This document shows positions 6,405-14,587 of a stretch of 17,854 nt of DNA, in pieces (the first letter of the stretch is position 1; every line of letters starts with the position of its first letter). This stretch comes from Bacteroidales bacterium UBA5515 (GTDB taxonomy: Bacteria; Bacteroidota; Bacteroidia; Bacteroidales; P3). A program made the translations under genes and the position numbers. The DNA is taken from contig DIOL01000017.1 in NCBI GenBank assembly GCA_002423895.1, positions 44,773 to 62,626 of the forward strand. The letters are read 5' to 3'. The notes beneath the pieces are model-generated. The model was not told the DNA's origin. It ran no database searches and worked only from the letters and a program-made list of their open reading frames with translations.

Positions 6405-7481
6405 ATGCTTAATTTTATTCTTAAGAGAATCGGCTATGGTTTATTGGTACTCTTTGGAGTTATTACCTTAGTGTTCTTTCTTTTTAATATATTGCCAGGT
6501 GATTCAGCTCGAATGATGCTTGGTCAAAGAGCAGATGAGAAAAGTGTTGAAATAATCAAAAAAGATCTTGGTTTAGATAAGCCTCTTTATATTCAATATT
6601 TATGCTATCTTAATGATCTTTCCCCTATTTCATTTCACTCTTTAAACCCTGAAAGTGCCGTATTTTTAGATAAAGATAAATATAGCTTTTCTACAATTGT
6701 TAAAACACAAAATAATTCTCTTGTAATAAAGAAACCTTATCTAAGACGTTCTTATCAAAGTAAAAGACAAGTTTCGGAAATTCTTTCAGAAGCTTTTCCA
6801 AACACGATTATTCTTGCAGTGGTAAGTATGAGCTTTGCTCTAATTGTAGGCGTTTTGTTGGGAAGTCTTTCTGCAATTTTCAATGGAAGCTGGTTTGATA
6901 AAATAAATCTTTCTGTTATTGTTCTTGGGATGAGCTTGCCTTCATTCTTTGCTGCAATTATTTTTGCTTGGTTATTTGCATTTATACTTGCTCCCTACAC
7001 TGGACTTTCAATGTTCGGTTCTCTTTATGCAGTGGATGATTTAGGACAGGGACAATATTTGGATCTTAAAAATTTAATCCTTCCTGCCTTTACGCTTGGT
7101 ATAAGACCATTGGCTGTAATTTCTGAACTTACCAAAAGCTCTCTTTTAGATACTCTTTCTCAAGATTACATAAGAACTGCAAGAGCAAAAGGATTGGTAA
7201 AATATAAGGTAATTAAAAATCATGCTCTTAAAAATTCAATGAATCCAGTAATTACATCTGTTTCTGGTTGGTTTGCTTCTCTAATGGCTGGTGCTGTATT
7301 TGTGGAATATATCTTTGACTGGAAAGGAGTTGGAGTTGTAATTGTGGATGGATTGGAAAAATATGATTTCCCTGTTGTTATGGGAGCATTACTTGTTATT
7401 TGTGTGCTTCTGGTGATTATAAACATCGTTGTTGATATACTTTATGGTGTTTTAGATCCTCGAGTAAGGGTAATGGGATAG
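6405..7481 (+). CDS. ABC transporter permease, DppB/OppB type
   Basis: The 358-residue inner-membrane protein carries the family's N-terminal pattern (RIGYGLLVLFGVITLVFFLFNILPGD split across about 8-33) followed by MLGQRAD and DLGLDKP. After a long extracytoplasmic loop (about 50-125) come further hydrophobic segments (about 132-158, 165-195, 286-305 and 322-347). The cytoplasmic EAA loop that contacts the ATPase reads 'DYIRTARAKGLVKYKVIKNHALKNS' in two parts (about 250-275), with the key A...G spacing. The end, LYGVLDPRVRV, is also typical. Such permeases form heterodimers with DppC-like partners and take up peptides or nickel with a binding protein and ATPases. None of those partners is in this window, so the substrate is unknown and the partners must be encoded elsewhere. 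It follows the BT_3928-like gene by 28 bases. Confidence 0.93.
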   Translation: MLNFILKRIGYGLLVLFGVITLVFFLFNILPGDSARMMLGQRADEKSVEIIKKDLGLDKPLYIQYLCYLNDLSPISFHSLNPESAVFLDKDKYSFSTIVKTQNNSLVIKKPYLRRSYQSKRQVSEILSEAFPNTIILAVVSMSFALIVGVLLGSLSAIFNGSWFDKINLSVIVLGMSLPSFFAAIIFAWLFAFILAPYTGLSMFGSLYAVDDLGQGQYLDLKNLILPAFTLGIRPLAVISELTKSSLLDTLSQDYIRTARAKGLVKYKVIKNHALKNSMNPVITSVSGWFASLMAGAVFVEYIFDWKGVGVVIVDGLEKYDFPVVMGALLVICVLLVIINIVVDILYGVLDPRVRVMG

Positions 7482-7483
7482 TT

Positions 7484-7505
7484 AACTTTAAGATAAAGTT
7501 TTATT
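7484..7505 (+). terminator. Weak hairpin after the permease gene
   Basis: Arms AACTTTA (7484-7490) and TAAAGTT (7494-7500) enclose a 3-base loop three bases after the permease stop codon, followed by TTATT. The stem is nearly all A-T and the T tract is broken, so it is at best a weak terminator. Confidence 0.3.
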
Positions 7506-7615
7506 ATCCTTTTATATAGAAAAATAAATGCCGTTTAAATAAAAATATAAGGCAGATATTTTAAAAAAGTCGGTGATTAATTTCTTTTAACCTTCGTTTA
7601 TTTTTTGACTAATCA

Positions 7616-7654
7616 ATGGAATTGTTTGAAAGAACAATTTTCATTCAATTCCAT
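7616..7654. promoter_or_regulatory. Inverted repeat upstream of the tpiA promoter box
   Basis: ATGGAATTG (7616-7624) and CAATTCCAT (7646-7654) are perfectly complementary, 21 bases apart. Inside lies a competing hairpin, AATTGTT (7620-7626) with AACAATT (7633-7639), so the AATTG segment can pair with either partner. The element ends 20 bases before the proposed -7 box, a plausible place for an operator, or for a terminator of upstream transcription. No regulator is identified. Confidence 0.35.
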
Positions 7655-7673
7655 CTATCTTTAATAAAAAGCG

Positions 7674-7681
7674 TATATTTG
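7674..7681 (+). promoter_or_regulatory. Putative -7 box TATATTTG for the tpiA operon
   Basis: TATATTTG matches the Bacteroidetes TAnnTTTG consensus exactly. It lies 41 bases before the tpiA ATG, after a 190-bp gene-free stretch, and would drive the tpiA-to-metallopeptidase run. No clear TTG is found at the -33 position. Confidence 0.55.
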
Positions 7682-7722
7682 CATTAAATTACTTTTTAAC
7701 TAATTATTAAATCAAAAATTTT

Positions 7723-8478
7723 ATGAGAAAGAATATTGTTGCAGGTAACTGGAAAATGAACCTTGGCTTTGATGAAGCAGAAGATTTGATTGATCAAATT
7801 AATGAAGAGTTGGAGAAATTTGATGCAAAACCAACCATAATATTATGTCCACCATCTCCTTATTTGGAACTTACTTCCGATATGGCAGAAGAAGGATTGT
7901 TTTCATGTGGAGCTCAAAATGTTGCTCAATGGAATAATGGTGCATATACAGGAGAGATATCAGCTCAAATGCTTGACACAATTGGAGTAGAATATTGCAT
8001 CGTGGGACATAGTGAAAGAAGGAAGTATTTTAAGGAAACTTCAGATGAAATTGCTCAAAAGGTTGACAGATTAATGGAAAATGATATTTTCCCAATATTT
8101 TGTTGTGGAGAAGCATTGGAACAAAGAGAAGCTGGAAAGCATTTTGAAGTTGTAGAAAACCAAATAAAGGAAAGTTTGTTCCATCTTTCAGAAGAACAGA
8201 TTCTTGATGTTATTATTGCTTATGAACCTGTTTGGGCAATAGGTACTGGAAAAACAGCAACAAGCGAACAAGCTCAAGAAATGCATGCTCATATTCGCTC
8301 TCTATTGGAAAAGAAATATTCTAAAGAAGTAGCTGAAGAAATTTCAATTCTTTATGGAGGAAGCTGCAATAGTAAGAATGCAAAAGAATTATTTGCAAAT
8401 AAAGATGTTGATGGAGGATTAATTGGAGGAGCTTCTTTGAAAAAAGATGATTTTATTGCCATAATTAAATCTTTCTAA
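7723..8478 (+). CDS. tpiA: Triose-phosphate isomerase
   Basis: TpiA interconverts dihydroxyacetone phosphate and glyceraldehyde 3-phosphate in glycolysis and gluconeogenesis, in the cytoplasm. The 251-residue chain is of normal length. All catalytic parts are visible: AGNWKMN (N9, K11), VGHSERR with H96, AYEPVWAIGTGK with the general base E168 and the mobile loop 6 after it, YGGS (211-214) and GGLIGGASL (231-239), which bind the phosphate. YGGSCN replaces the more usual YGGSV, a tolerated position. It opens a five-gene run; prmA begins 23 bases after its stop. Its own promoter-like box and an upstream inverted repeat suggest it is the first gene of the transcript. Confidence 0.98.
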   Translation: MRKNIVAGNWKMNLGFDEAEDLIDQINEELEKFDAKPTIILCPPSPYLELTSDMAEEGLFSCGAQNVAQWNNGAYTGEISAQMLDTIGVEYCIVGHSERRKYFKETSDEIAQKVDRLMENDIFPIFCCGEALEQREAGKHFEVVENQIKESLFHLSEEQILDVIIAYEPVWAIGTGKTATSEQAQEMHAHIRSLLEKKYSKEVAEEISILYGGSCNSKNAKELFANKDVDGGLIGGASLKKDDFIAIIKSF

Positions 8479-8501
8479 GACAAAAATATTTTAATTATTT
8501 G

Positions 8502-9341
8502 ATGAATTATATTGAATTAGAACTTAGTTTGAGTTCTGTGGACATTTATTCTGATATCTTGCAGAGTGATTTATGCGATATTGGATTTGAAAGTTTCTTA
8601 GATAAGAAAGATGGTTTCTTTGCTTATTGTCAAAAAGAAATATTTAATCAAGAGGATTTGGATTTTCTATTAAATGCTTTTAGAGAAAATAATCCATCTG
8701 TAAATGTATCTTACGACATAAAGGAAATTGAGCAGCAGGATTGGAATATGGAATGGGAGAAATCTTATGAGGCAGTATTGGTTGATGATTTTTGCTATAT
8801 AAGAGCAAGTTTTCATCCTCCAATTAAAAATGTTGAATATAATATTGAGATTTCTCCCAAAATGTCCTTTGGGACAGCTCATCACCCAACAACATATCAA
8901 ATTATTCAACTCTTAAGGAATGAACCTTTGGAAGGAAAAGATGTAATGGATATGGGAACAGGCACTGGAGTTTTAGCTATACTTTGCAAATTGAAAGGAG
9001 CTATGAGTGTTGATGCTTGGGATAATGATGAGTGGGCATATGAAAATGCAAAGGAAAATGTGATGAAAAATAATGTTGAAGTAGATGTTAAACTTGGAGA
9101 CGCAAGTGGTTTGTCAAAGAGTTATGATTTGTTTATTGCCAACATTAACCGAAATATCCTTTTACAAGATATGGCCACATATTCAAAACATTTGAGAATA
9201 GGTGGAACTTTGCTTTTGAGTGGTTTCTATGATAATGATGTAGAAATATTGGAAAAGTGCGCAAATGAAAATAATTTGCATTTAGTTACACATATCTCAA
9301 AAGAAAATTGGACTGCATTACGTTTTATTAAGAAACAATAA
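8502..9341 (+). CDS. prmA: Ribosomal protein L11 methyltransferase
   Basis: PrmA trimethylates ribosomal protein L11 with S-adenosylmethionine. I take the ATG at 8502 as start; a TTG directly before it (8499) would add one residue and has no advantage. The 279-residue protein has an N-terminal substrate-recognition domain (about 1-95) with the conserved QQDWNMEWEKSY (about 78-89), then SFGTAHHPTT (122-131), the SAM motif DMGTGTGVLAI (150-160), the acidic strand end DAWDND (171-176) and NINRNIL (214-220), which corresponds to the N.(L/N)xxxL motif near the active site. The usual FGTGxHxTT appears as FGTAHHPTT, with A for the second glycine. It lies between tpiA and the large exported protein, seven bases before the latter, so it is probably translated from one message with both. 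Confidence 0.95.
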   Translation: MNYIELELSLSSVDIYSDILQSDLCDIGFESFLDKKDGFFAYCQKEIFNQEDLDFLLNAFRENNPSVNVSYDIKEIEQQDWNMEWEKSYEAVLVDDFCYIRASFHPPIKNVEYNIEISPKMSFGTAHHPTTYQIIQLLRNEPLEGKDVMDMGTGTGVLAILCKLKGAMSVDAWDNDEWAYENAKENVMKNNVEVDVKLGDASGLSKSYDLFIANINRNILLQDMATYSKHLRIGGTLLLSGFYDNDVEILEKCANENNLHLVTHISKENWTALRFIKKQ

Positions 9342-9348
9342 ATACATA

Positions 9349-12300
9349 ATGAATAAAAGAATAGTTCTAATACTTGTAATATTTTTTATGAGCTTTAGCT
9401 CATTTGGTCAAAGATTCAAAGCTTTCAGTGAAAATCCAGATACTTATGTAGCAGAATTGACAGAGTTTTATTTGTCTGATGCAAATATGAAAAAGGATAA
9501 GCAAAAAGAATATGAGGCTCTTATTCTTCAATATGCAGATGTTTTTAATGCTATGCCAGTTCAGCAAAAAAAGGATGTAATGAAACTTTCAAATCTTATG
9601 TTAAAGAAGAGAGTTCGTCCTTTGCCTGGATTTTATGATTTTATTGAAACACAAATTGCTTTTAAGACTACCAATCAATCTAATGAAAGTTTTAATCAAT
9701 GGTTTAAGGGACTTAACTGGACAATTGAATCTTCAACCTTGGGAGGATTTAATAATGCAGTTAATTCTTCTTTGAATCTGGTGAAATATAATACGCTCTA
9801 TTCAACAAAAATTGTTGACTGGAAGGTAAAACATAATGGCTACAATATTAGAATAGATACTATTAGGGGACCTTATGTTGATTTTACTTCAGATATTGAT
9901 TTAACTTATTCTTCTCAAAAAGACTTAAACACTATTTTTTCAACAAAAGGGAAGTTCTATATTGTTGAACAAATTTTTGAAGGCTTTGGAGGAAAAGTTG
10001 ATTGGTCAAGAGCAGGACTTCCAAAAGATCAAGTTTATGCAGAACTGTCAAATTATAATGTATCTTTAAAAAGAGCAGCTATTATTGCAGATTCTGTTCT
10101 TTTTACCAATAAAGAATACTTTCAACATAAGCTTTCAGGAACTTTGGAAGATTTATGTTCCGATAAAGTAGGGGATGTAACTTATCCTCGTTTTTATTCA
10201 TATAAAAGAGAAGAAATAATTAAGAATGTTTTCCCCGATGTAGATTATGTTGGAGGTTTTACTCAACAGGGAGGAAAGTTTTTGGGATACGGTACAGCAG
10301 TTGAACCAGCAGAATTGGTAATTAAAAAAGAAGGTAAACTTTTCTGCAAGGCAAAAGCTATTTTGCACCCTTTTAGTCAAGAGGGAATTGCATCTCCTGA
10401 TTGCCAGATAACATTCTATATAAATCAAGATTCTGTTTATCATCCTGGATTATTATTCAGGTACAATAAAAGTCAAAAAGAAATTGCTTGTATTAATAAT
10501 AAAGAAGGAATTTCAGCAAGCCCTTGGGTAGATTCTTATCATGCAATAGATATTTACACTGAAGCAGTTTATGCAAAATTAGATGGACATACTTTAGAAT
10601 TCACTTCAATTAAAGCTCCATCAAACACAGTTTCTTTTGCTTCCTTTGAGTCAAATAACTATTATACAGAAGCAAAATGGGATAAGATAAAAGGTATTGA
10701 TGAAGTAAGTCCAATATATAGAGTTAAAGGATTTGTTGACAAATACAAGAAAAAGAATATTCCAGTTAAAGAATTTGCACGATATATAGGATTTGATGAA
10801 ACTCAAGCAGAAGTTATGCTTATGCGTTTAGCAATAGATGGTTTTATCAACTATGAGTCTTATCGTAAAACTGCAATCGTTAAAGAAAAGATATTCGACT
10901 ACATCAAAGCTAATACTAAAAAGCAAGATTATGATAATTTAAGATTTGTATCATCCACAAAGAATTCAGCAAATGCTGTTTTAAATATATTTGATATGGA
11001 TTTGAGACTTTATGGAATTGAAACATTTTCTTTATCCGATACTCATTTTGTTAATATTGCTCCAAACAAAGGAGAAATAGTAATGAAAAAGAATAGAAGT
11101 TTTGAATTCAATGGGAAGATTTCTGCTGGAAGATTTAATATGGGGGGAGAGAAATGTTATTTCGATTATGAGAGATTTGCTCTTAATCTTCCAAAGATTG
11201 ATTCAATGGCTTTCTATGTTCCATTATTTGAAGATACAAATAAGATAATAAAAATTCAAACTCCGCTTCAAAACTTGGTTTGTGAACTTCTGATAGATGA
11301 TCCAAAAAATAAAAGTAGTATAAAAAGAGTCCCTGGATATCCAATGTTATCTTCTTTGGAAGAATCATTCGTTTATTACGACCAACCAAAAATTCAAAAT
11401 GGTGTTTATTTAAGAGAAAAATTCTTCTATAAATTAGATCCATTTAAGATTAAAGACCTAATGACCTTCAAAACGGATAGCATTAGATTTACTGGAATTT
11501 TTAAATCTTCAGGGATATTCCCAGATATAAAAGAACCATTAAAGGTAATGAAAGACTATTCTCTTGGATTTATTATTGAAACTCCTTCCACTGGTATGAT
11601 TGCATATGGAGGAAAGGGTCAGTTTTATAATAGAATAGATTTAAGTCTGCAAGGACTTTTAGGAGCTGGTTATTTAGATTATATAGCTTCTCGTTCTGAA
11701 TCAAGAATGTTTGTTTTCCTTCCTGATTCAATGAATACTATTACAGATAAGTTTATATGTTCAAATAAATCTACAGTAGAGTTTCCAGAAGTTAGTGTAG
11801 GTAAAACTTCAGAACATTGGTTCCCTTATCAAGACTATATGTTGGTTACTCAACAAGAAGAACCTTTCTATATGTTCTCAGGAGAAGCTTTCCATACTGG
11901 AAGTTTAATTGTTAGACCAAGTGGATTAACAGGAAATGGAAGCAATAAGGCAGGCGAAATGATTGTTGAATCAAATAATTTTAGATTTAAGAACATAAAT
12001 TATAGTGCAGATACTTCCAATTTTACTTTAAATTCTCTTAATGGAAACGATATAGCTTTTAAAGCTAAAGAGGTTAAGGCTTTTGTTGATTTTAAAACGA
12101 GAAAGGGAGAATTTACTTCGATGCAGGGAGTTAAACCATGCGATTTAACTTATCTGCAATATGTATGTGAAGTTGATAAGTTTGACTGGATGATGGATAC
12201 AAAAGAATTAGCTTTATTAAATTCAAACAGTGTTAAGTCAGGAGATTTTCCTACAAAAGATATAAAGAGTTTACTTGAATTAGAACAGCCAGGAGCTAAA

Positions 12301-13854
12301 TTTACAGCAACTAATCCATTGCAAAAAAATCTTACTTTCAATTCAGTGCATCCAACTCTTAGTCTTAAAACAAATAAACTGACTGCTGATGAGGTCTTTT
12401 TAGTAAGAAGTGCTGATGCTGCAATACGTCCAGGCGATGCTACTTTAATAATTCGTCCAGGAGCACAAATGGATACAATTGATGATGCAACAATTTTGGT
12501 TAATACTCAAACAAAGATTCATCAATTCTATAATTCAAGAGTACATATTTACTCCTCTACATTATATTCTGCAAATGGATATATTGATTATGTTGATGAA
12601 AACAACAAAAAGCATCCTATCTTTATGTCAAAGATAAATCCTGATCCAACAGAATCAAGAGCATTAGGAAATATAAGTAAAGAAAATGCAATTTCTCTAA
12701 GTCCTGCATTTCTTTTCTTTGGAAATGTTCAAGTTGATGCAAGTGATACAAACTTCCTATTTGATGGAGGACTACAGCTTGCTCATAATTGTAATGATAA
12801 TCTTGCTTGGATTAAATTCAAATCAAGAGTTGATGCAAAAGAAATATATATCCCAATTTCAGAAGCTCCACTTTCTGTAGACGGTCAAAGAATAACAGCT
12901 TCAATGCAATTTAATCCTAAGAATATGGAGCCTCGTTCTGCTTTCCTTACAACAGATGTTGAAGGAGATAATACATTTATGACAGCTAAAGGATTTTTGA
13001 CCTATGATAAAGCCTCAAACGAATATAGAATAGCTTCAATTGAAAAACTTGAAGATATGAAAGAAGCCTTAGGTGATTACCTTGTATTGAATAAAACAAA
13101 TTGTGATGCCAAAGGACAAGGAATGATTAGTTTGGGATTGAAAAAAGATGGAGTTGTCTCCATGAATAATTATGGAGAGATAAAGATTAATAATAATAGT
13201 ACAACTGCCGATTTGAATATGAGTCTTGCTATTCGTTTCCCTTTCAATCAACAAGCTTTAGATTTTATGGGAGTTGAACTTTATGAAGATATGAATTTAA
13301 CTCAAATTGAATTAGAAGCTTCAAAATATCAAGATCAATTGGTTGCAATCTTTGGTCCTGAAAAAGGAAAAGAACTTTACGAAGACTTATTAATTACTGG
13401 AGAATGGAAAACTATTCCAAAAGAGATGGATTATACTCTATATTTTTCAAATGTAAGAATGCAATGGGATCCAATTCTTAATTCTTATGTTTCTTATGGA
13501 GATGTTGAGTTAAGTATGGTAGGCAAATATCAAGTAAATAAGAATATTAGAGCCAAGATACAACTATTGAAAACAGCTCTTGCAAATGAAATAAGAATTT
13601 ATATTGAAGCCAATCCAGATCATTGGTATTTCTTCTCCTATAATGGAGCTGCAATGAGTGCCATGTCTTCTAATGAAATATTTAATGATTACATTAAAGC
13701 TGCCCCTAATAAAGAAAGAGAATTTAAGGGTAAGGATGGAAAGATTTATACTTATCGTATAGCAACTCCTAATGAGAAAAGGGATTTCATAAGAAAAGTA
13801 GAAAAAATTGAAACTTTTGAAGAAAAAGAAGCAAATCAGGAAAATAACGAATAA
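9349..13854 (+). CDS. Large exported protein of unknown function (1501 aa)
   Basis: I do not recognise a named family. The protein starts with a clear signal peptide (NKR, a hydrophobic stretch, then SSFG|QRF near residues 17-23), so it is exported; there is no lipobox cysteine and no later strong membrane helix. Residues about 25-125 are helical and charged. Most of the rest appears to be alternating beta strands rich in D, N, S and T. Two glycine-rich stretches look alike: KGKFYIVEQIFEGFGGKVDW (about 200) and GGKGQFYNRIDLSLQGLLG (about 753). A short helical region at about 470-545 (IPVKEFARYIGFDETQAE and after) interrupts the strands and vaguely resembles a winged helix. The C-terminus is a charged tail (EKIETFEEKEANQENNE) with no CTD-type secretion signal visible. 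It lies between prmA and plsY. The beta-rich layout suggests a periplasmic or outer-membrane scaffold, perhaps in envelope biogenesis, but this is inference. Confidence 0.85.
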   Translation: MNKRIVLILVIFFMSFSSFGQRFKAFSENPDTYVAELTEFYLSDANMKKDKQKEYEALILQYADVFNAMPVQQKKDVMKLSNLMLKKRVRPLPGFYDFIETQIAFKTTNQSNESFNQWFKGLNWTIESSTLGGFNNAVNSSLNLVKYNTLYSTKIVDWKVKHNGYNIRIDTIRGPYVDFTSDIDLTYSSQKDLNTIFSTKGKFYIVEQIFEGFGGKVDWSRAGLPKDQVYAELSNYNVSLKRAAIIADSVLFTNKEYFQHKLSGTLEDLCSDKVGDVTYPRFYSYKREEIIKNVFPDVDYVGGFTQQGGKFLGYGTAVEPAELVIKKEGKLFCKAKAILHPFSQEGIASPDCQITFYINQDSVYHPGLLFRYNKSQKEIACINNKEGISASPWVDSYHAIDIYTEAVYAKLDGHTLEFTSIKAPSNTVSFASFESNNYYTEAKWDKIKGIDEVSPIYRVKGFVDKYKKKNIPVKEFARYIGFDETQAEVMLMRLAIDGFINYESYRKTAIVKEKIFDYIKANTKKQDYDNLRFVSSTKNSANAVLNIFDMDLRLYGIETFSLSDTHFVNIAPNKGEIVMKKNRSFEFNGKISAGRFNMGGEKCYFDYERFALNLPKIDSMAFYVPLFEDTNKIIKIQTPLQNLVCELLIDDPKNKSSIKRVPGYPMLSSLEESFVYYDQPKIQNGVYLREKFFYKLDPFKIKDLMTFKTDSIRFTGIFKSSGIFPDIKEPLKVMKDYSLGFIIETPSTGMIAYGGKGQFYNRIDLSLQGLLGAGYLDYIASRSESRMFVFLPDSMNTITDKFICSNKSTVEFPEVSVGKTSEHWFPYQDYMLVTQQEEPFYMFSGEAFHTGSLIVRPSGLTGNGSNKAGEMIVESNNFRFKNINYSADTSNFTLNSLNGNDIAFKAKEVKAFVDFKTRKGEFTSMQGVKPCDLTYLQYVCEVDKFDWMMDTKELALLNSNSVKSGDFPTKDIKSLLELEQPGAKFTATNPLQKNLTFNSVHPTLSLKTNKLTADEVFLVRSADAAIRPGDATLIIRPGAQMDTIDDATILVNTQTKIHQFYNSRVHIYSSTLYSANGYIDYVDENNKKHPIFMSKINPDPTESRALGNISKENAISLSPAFLFFGNVQVDASDTNFLFDGGLQLAHNCNDNLAWIKFKSRVDAKEIYIPISEAPLSVDGQRITASMQFNPKNMEPRSAFLTTDVEGDNTFMTAKGFLTYDKASNEYRIASIEKLEDMKEALGDYLVLNKTNCDAKGQGMISLGLKKDGVVSMNNYGEIKINNNSTTADLNMSLAIRFPFNQQALDFMGVELYEDMNLTQIELEASKYQDQLVAIFGPEKGKELYEDLLITGEWKTIPKEMDYTLYFSNVRMQWDPILNSYVSYGDVELSMVGKYQVNKNIRAKIQLLKTALANEIRIYIEANPDHWYFFSYNGAAMSAMSSNEIFNDYIKAAPNKEREFKGKDGKIYTYRIATPNEKRDFIRKVEKIETFEEKEANQENNE

Positions 13855-13869
13855 TAAACTATAAATACA

Positions 13870-14550
13870 ATGACACTAATACATTATGTTATGCTATCAT
13901 TAGGATGTGTGGTAGCATATCTTGTAGGCTCAATTCCTTCCGCAGTATGGATTGGAAGATCGTTCTATGGAGTTGATGTGAGGGAAAAAGGAAGCAAGAA
14001 TGCTGGAGCAACAAATACAATTAGAGTACTTGGACTTTTGCCAGGGTTATTTGTTCTTTTGACTGACGCACTAAAAGGATGGTTTGCAGTTTATCTTGGT
14101 AATTTCTTTGGACGTTTTTATACTGAAATTTGGGGTATGGTTTCTGGAGCAGAATACTTAACATATTATAAATTAGGTTTAGGTGTTATTGCTGTTATAG
14201 GTCATGCTCTTCCAATTTATGTTGGATTTAAAGGAGGAAAAGGAGTTGCAACAATGCTTGGAGTTGTTATCGGTATTTTTGAACATCTTCTGCCTTTAAT
14301 ACTTCTAATATTTGTTTTAACTTTTATCTTCTATAAATTTATATCATTAGCTTCAATTGTAACATCAATAGCTTTCCCAATTCTATATGTTACTTGTGGG
14401 CATTGGCTCAATTACCAGGTTTATATACCATTAATAGTCTTCACGTGTTTAGTTGCAATCTTTATCCCCTACACGCATAGAAAGAATATTAAAAGGCTAA
14501 TAAATAAAGAGGAGCCCAAATTCAAATTCAAGAAGACTGTTGACGAATGA
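13870..14550 (+). CDS. plsY: Glycerol-3-phosphate acyltransferase PlsY
   Basis: PlsY transfers an acyl group from acyl-phosphate to glycerol 3-phosphate, giving lysophosphatidic acid, the first committed step of phospholipid synthesis at the inner membrane. The 226-residue protein has the family's three conserved cytoplasmic motifs: SIPSAVWIGR (21-30), GSKNAGATNTIRVLG (41-55) and GHALPIYVGFKGGKGVAT (111-128). Membrane segments lie at about 4-20, 55-75, 100-118, 130-160 and 183-200. The region 78-98 and the C-terminal tail rich in lysine and glutamate are somewhat longer than in short PlsY proteins. It follows the 1501-residue gene by 15 bases and precedes the metallopeptidase by 37. Neighbouring envelope genes fit a membrane role, but the pathway partner PlsX is not in the window. 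Confidence 0.97.
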   Translation: MTLIHYVMLSLGCVVAYLVGSIPSAVWIGRSFYGVDVREKGSKNAGATNTIRVLGLLPGLFVLLTDALKGWFAVYLGNFFGRFYTEIWGMVSGAEYLTYYKLGLGVIAVIGHALPIYVGFKGGKGVATMLGVVIGIFEHLLPLILLIFVLTFIFYKFISLASIVTSIAFPILYVTCGHWLNYQVYIPLIVFTCLVAIFIPYTHRKNIKRLINKEEPKFKFKKTVDE

Positions 14551-14587
14551 ATAGAAACAATTAATAAAATAATTAATAATTAAAACA

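Noticed and set aside
7491..7610. A small gene between the permease and tpiA
   Set aside because: All frames contain several stops within a short distance and no start with good context was found.
8499..8501. TTG as the start of prmA
   Set aside because: It directly precedes an ATG in the same frame at 8502, which is the simpler start.
9349..13854. Assignment of the 1501-residue protein to LptD or AsmA/TamB families
   Set aside because: Only general beta-rich character and glycine-rich stretches are seen; no family-defining motif could be pointed to.
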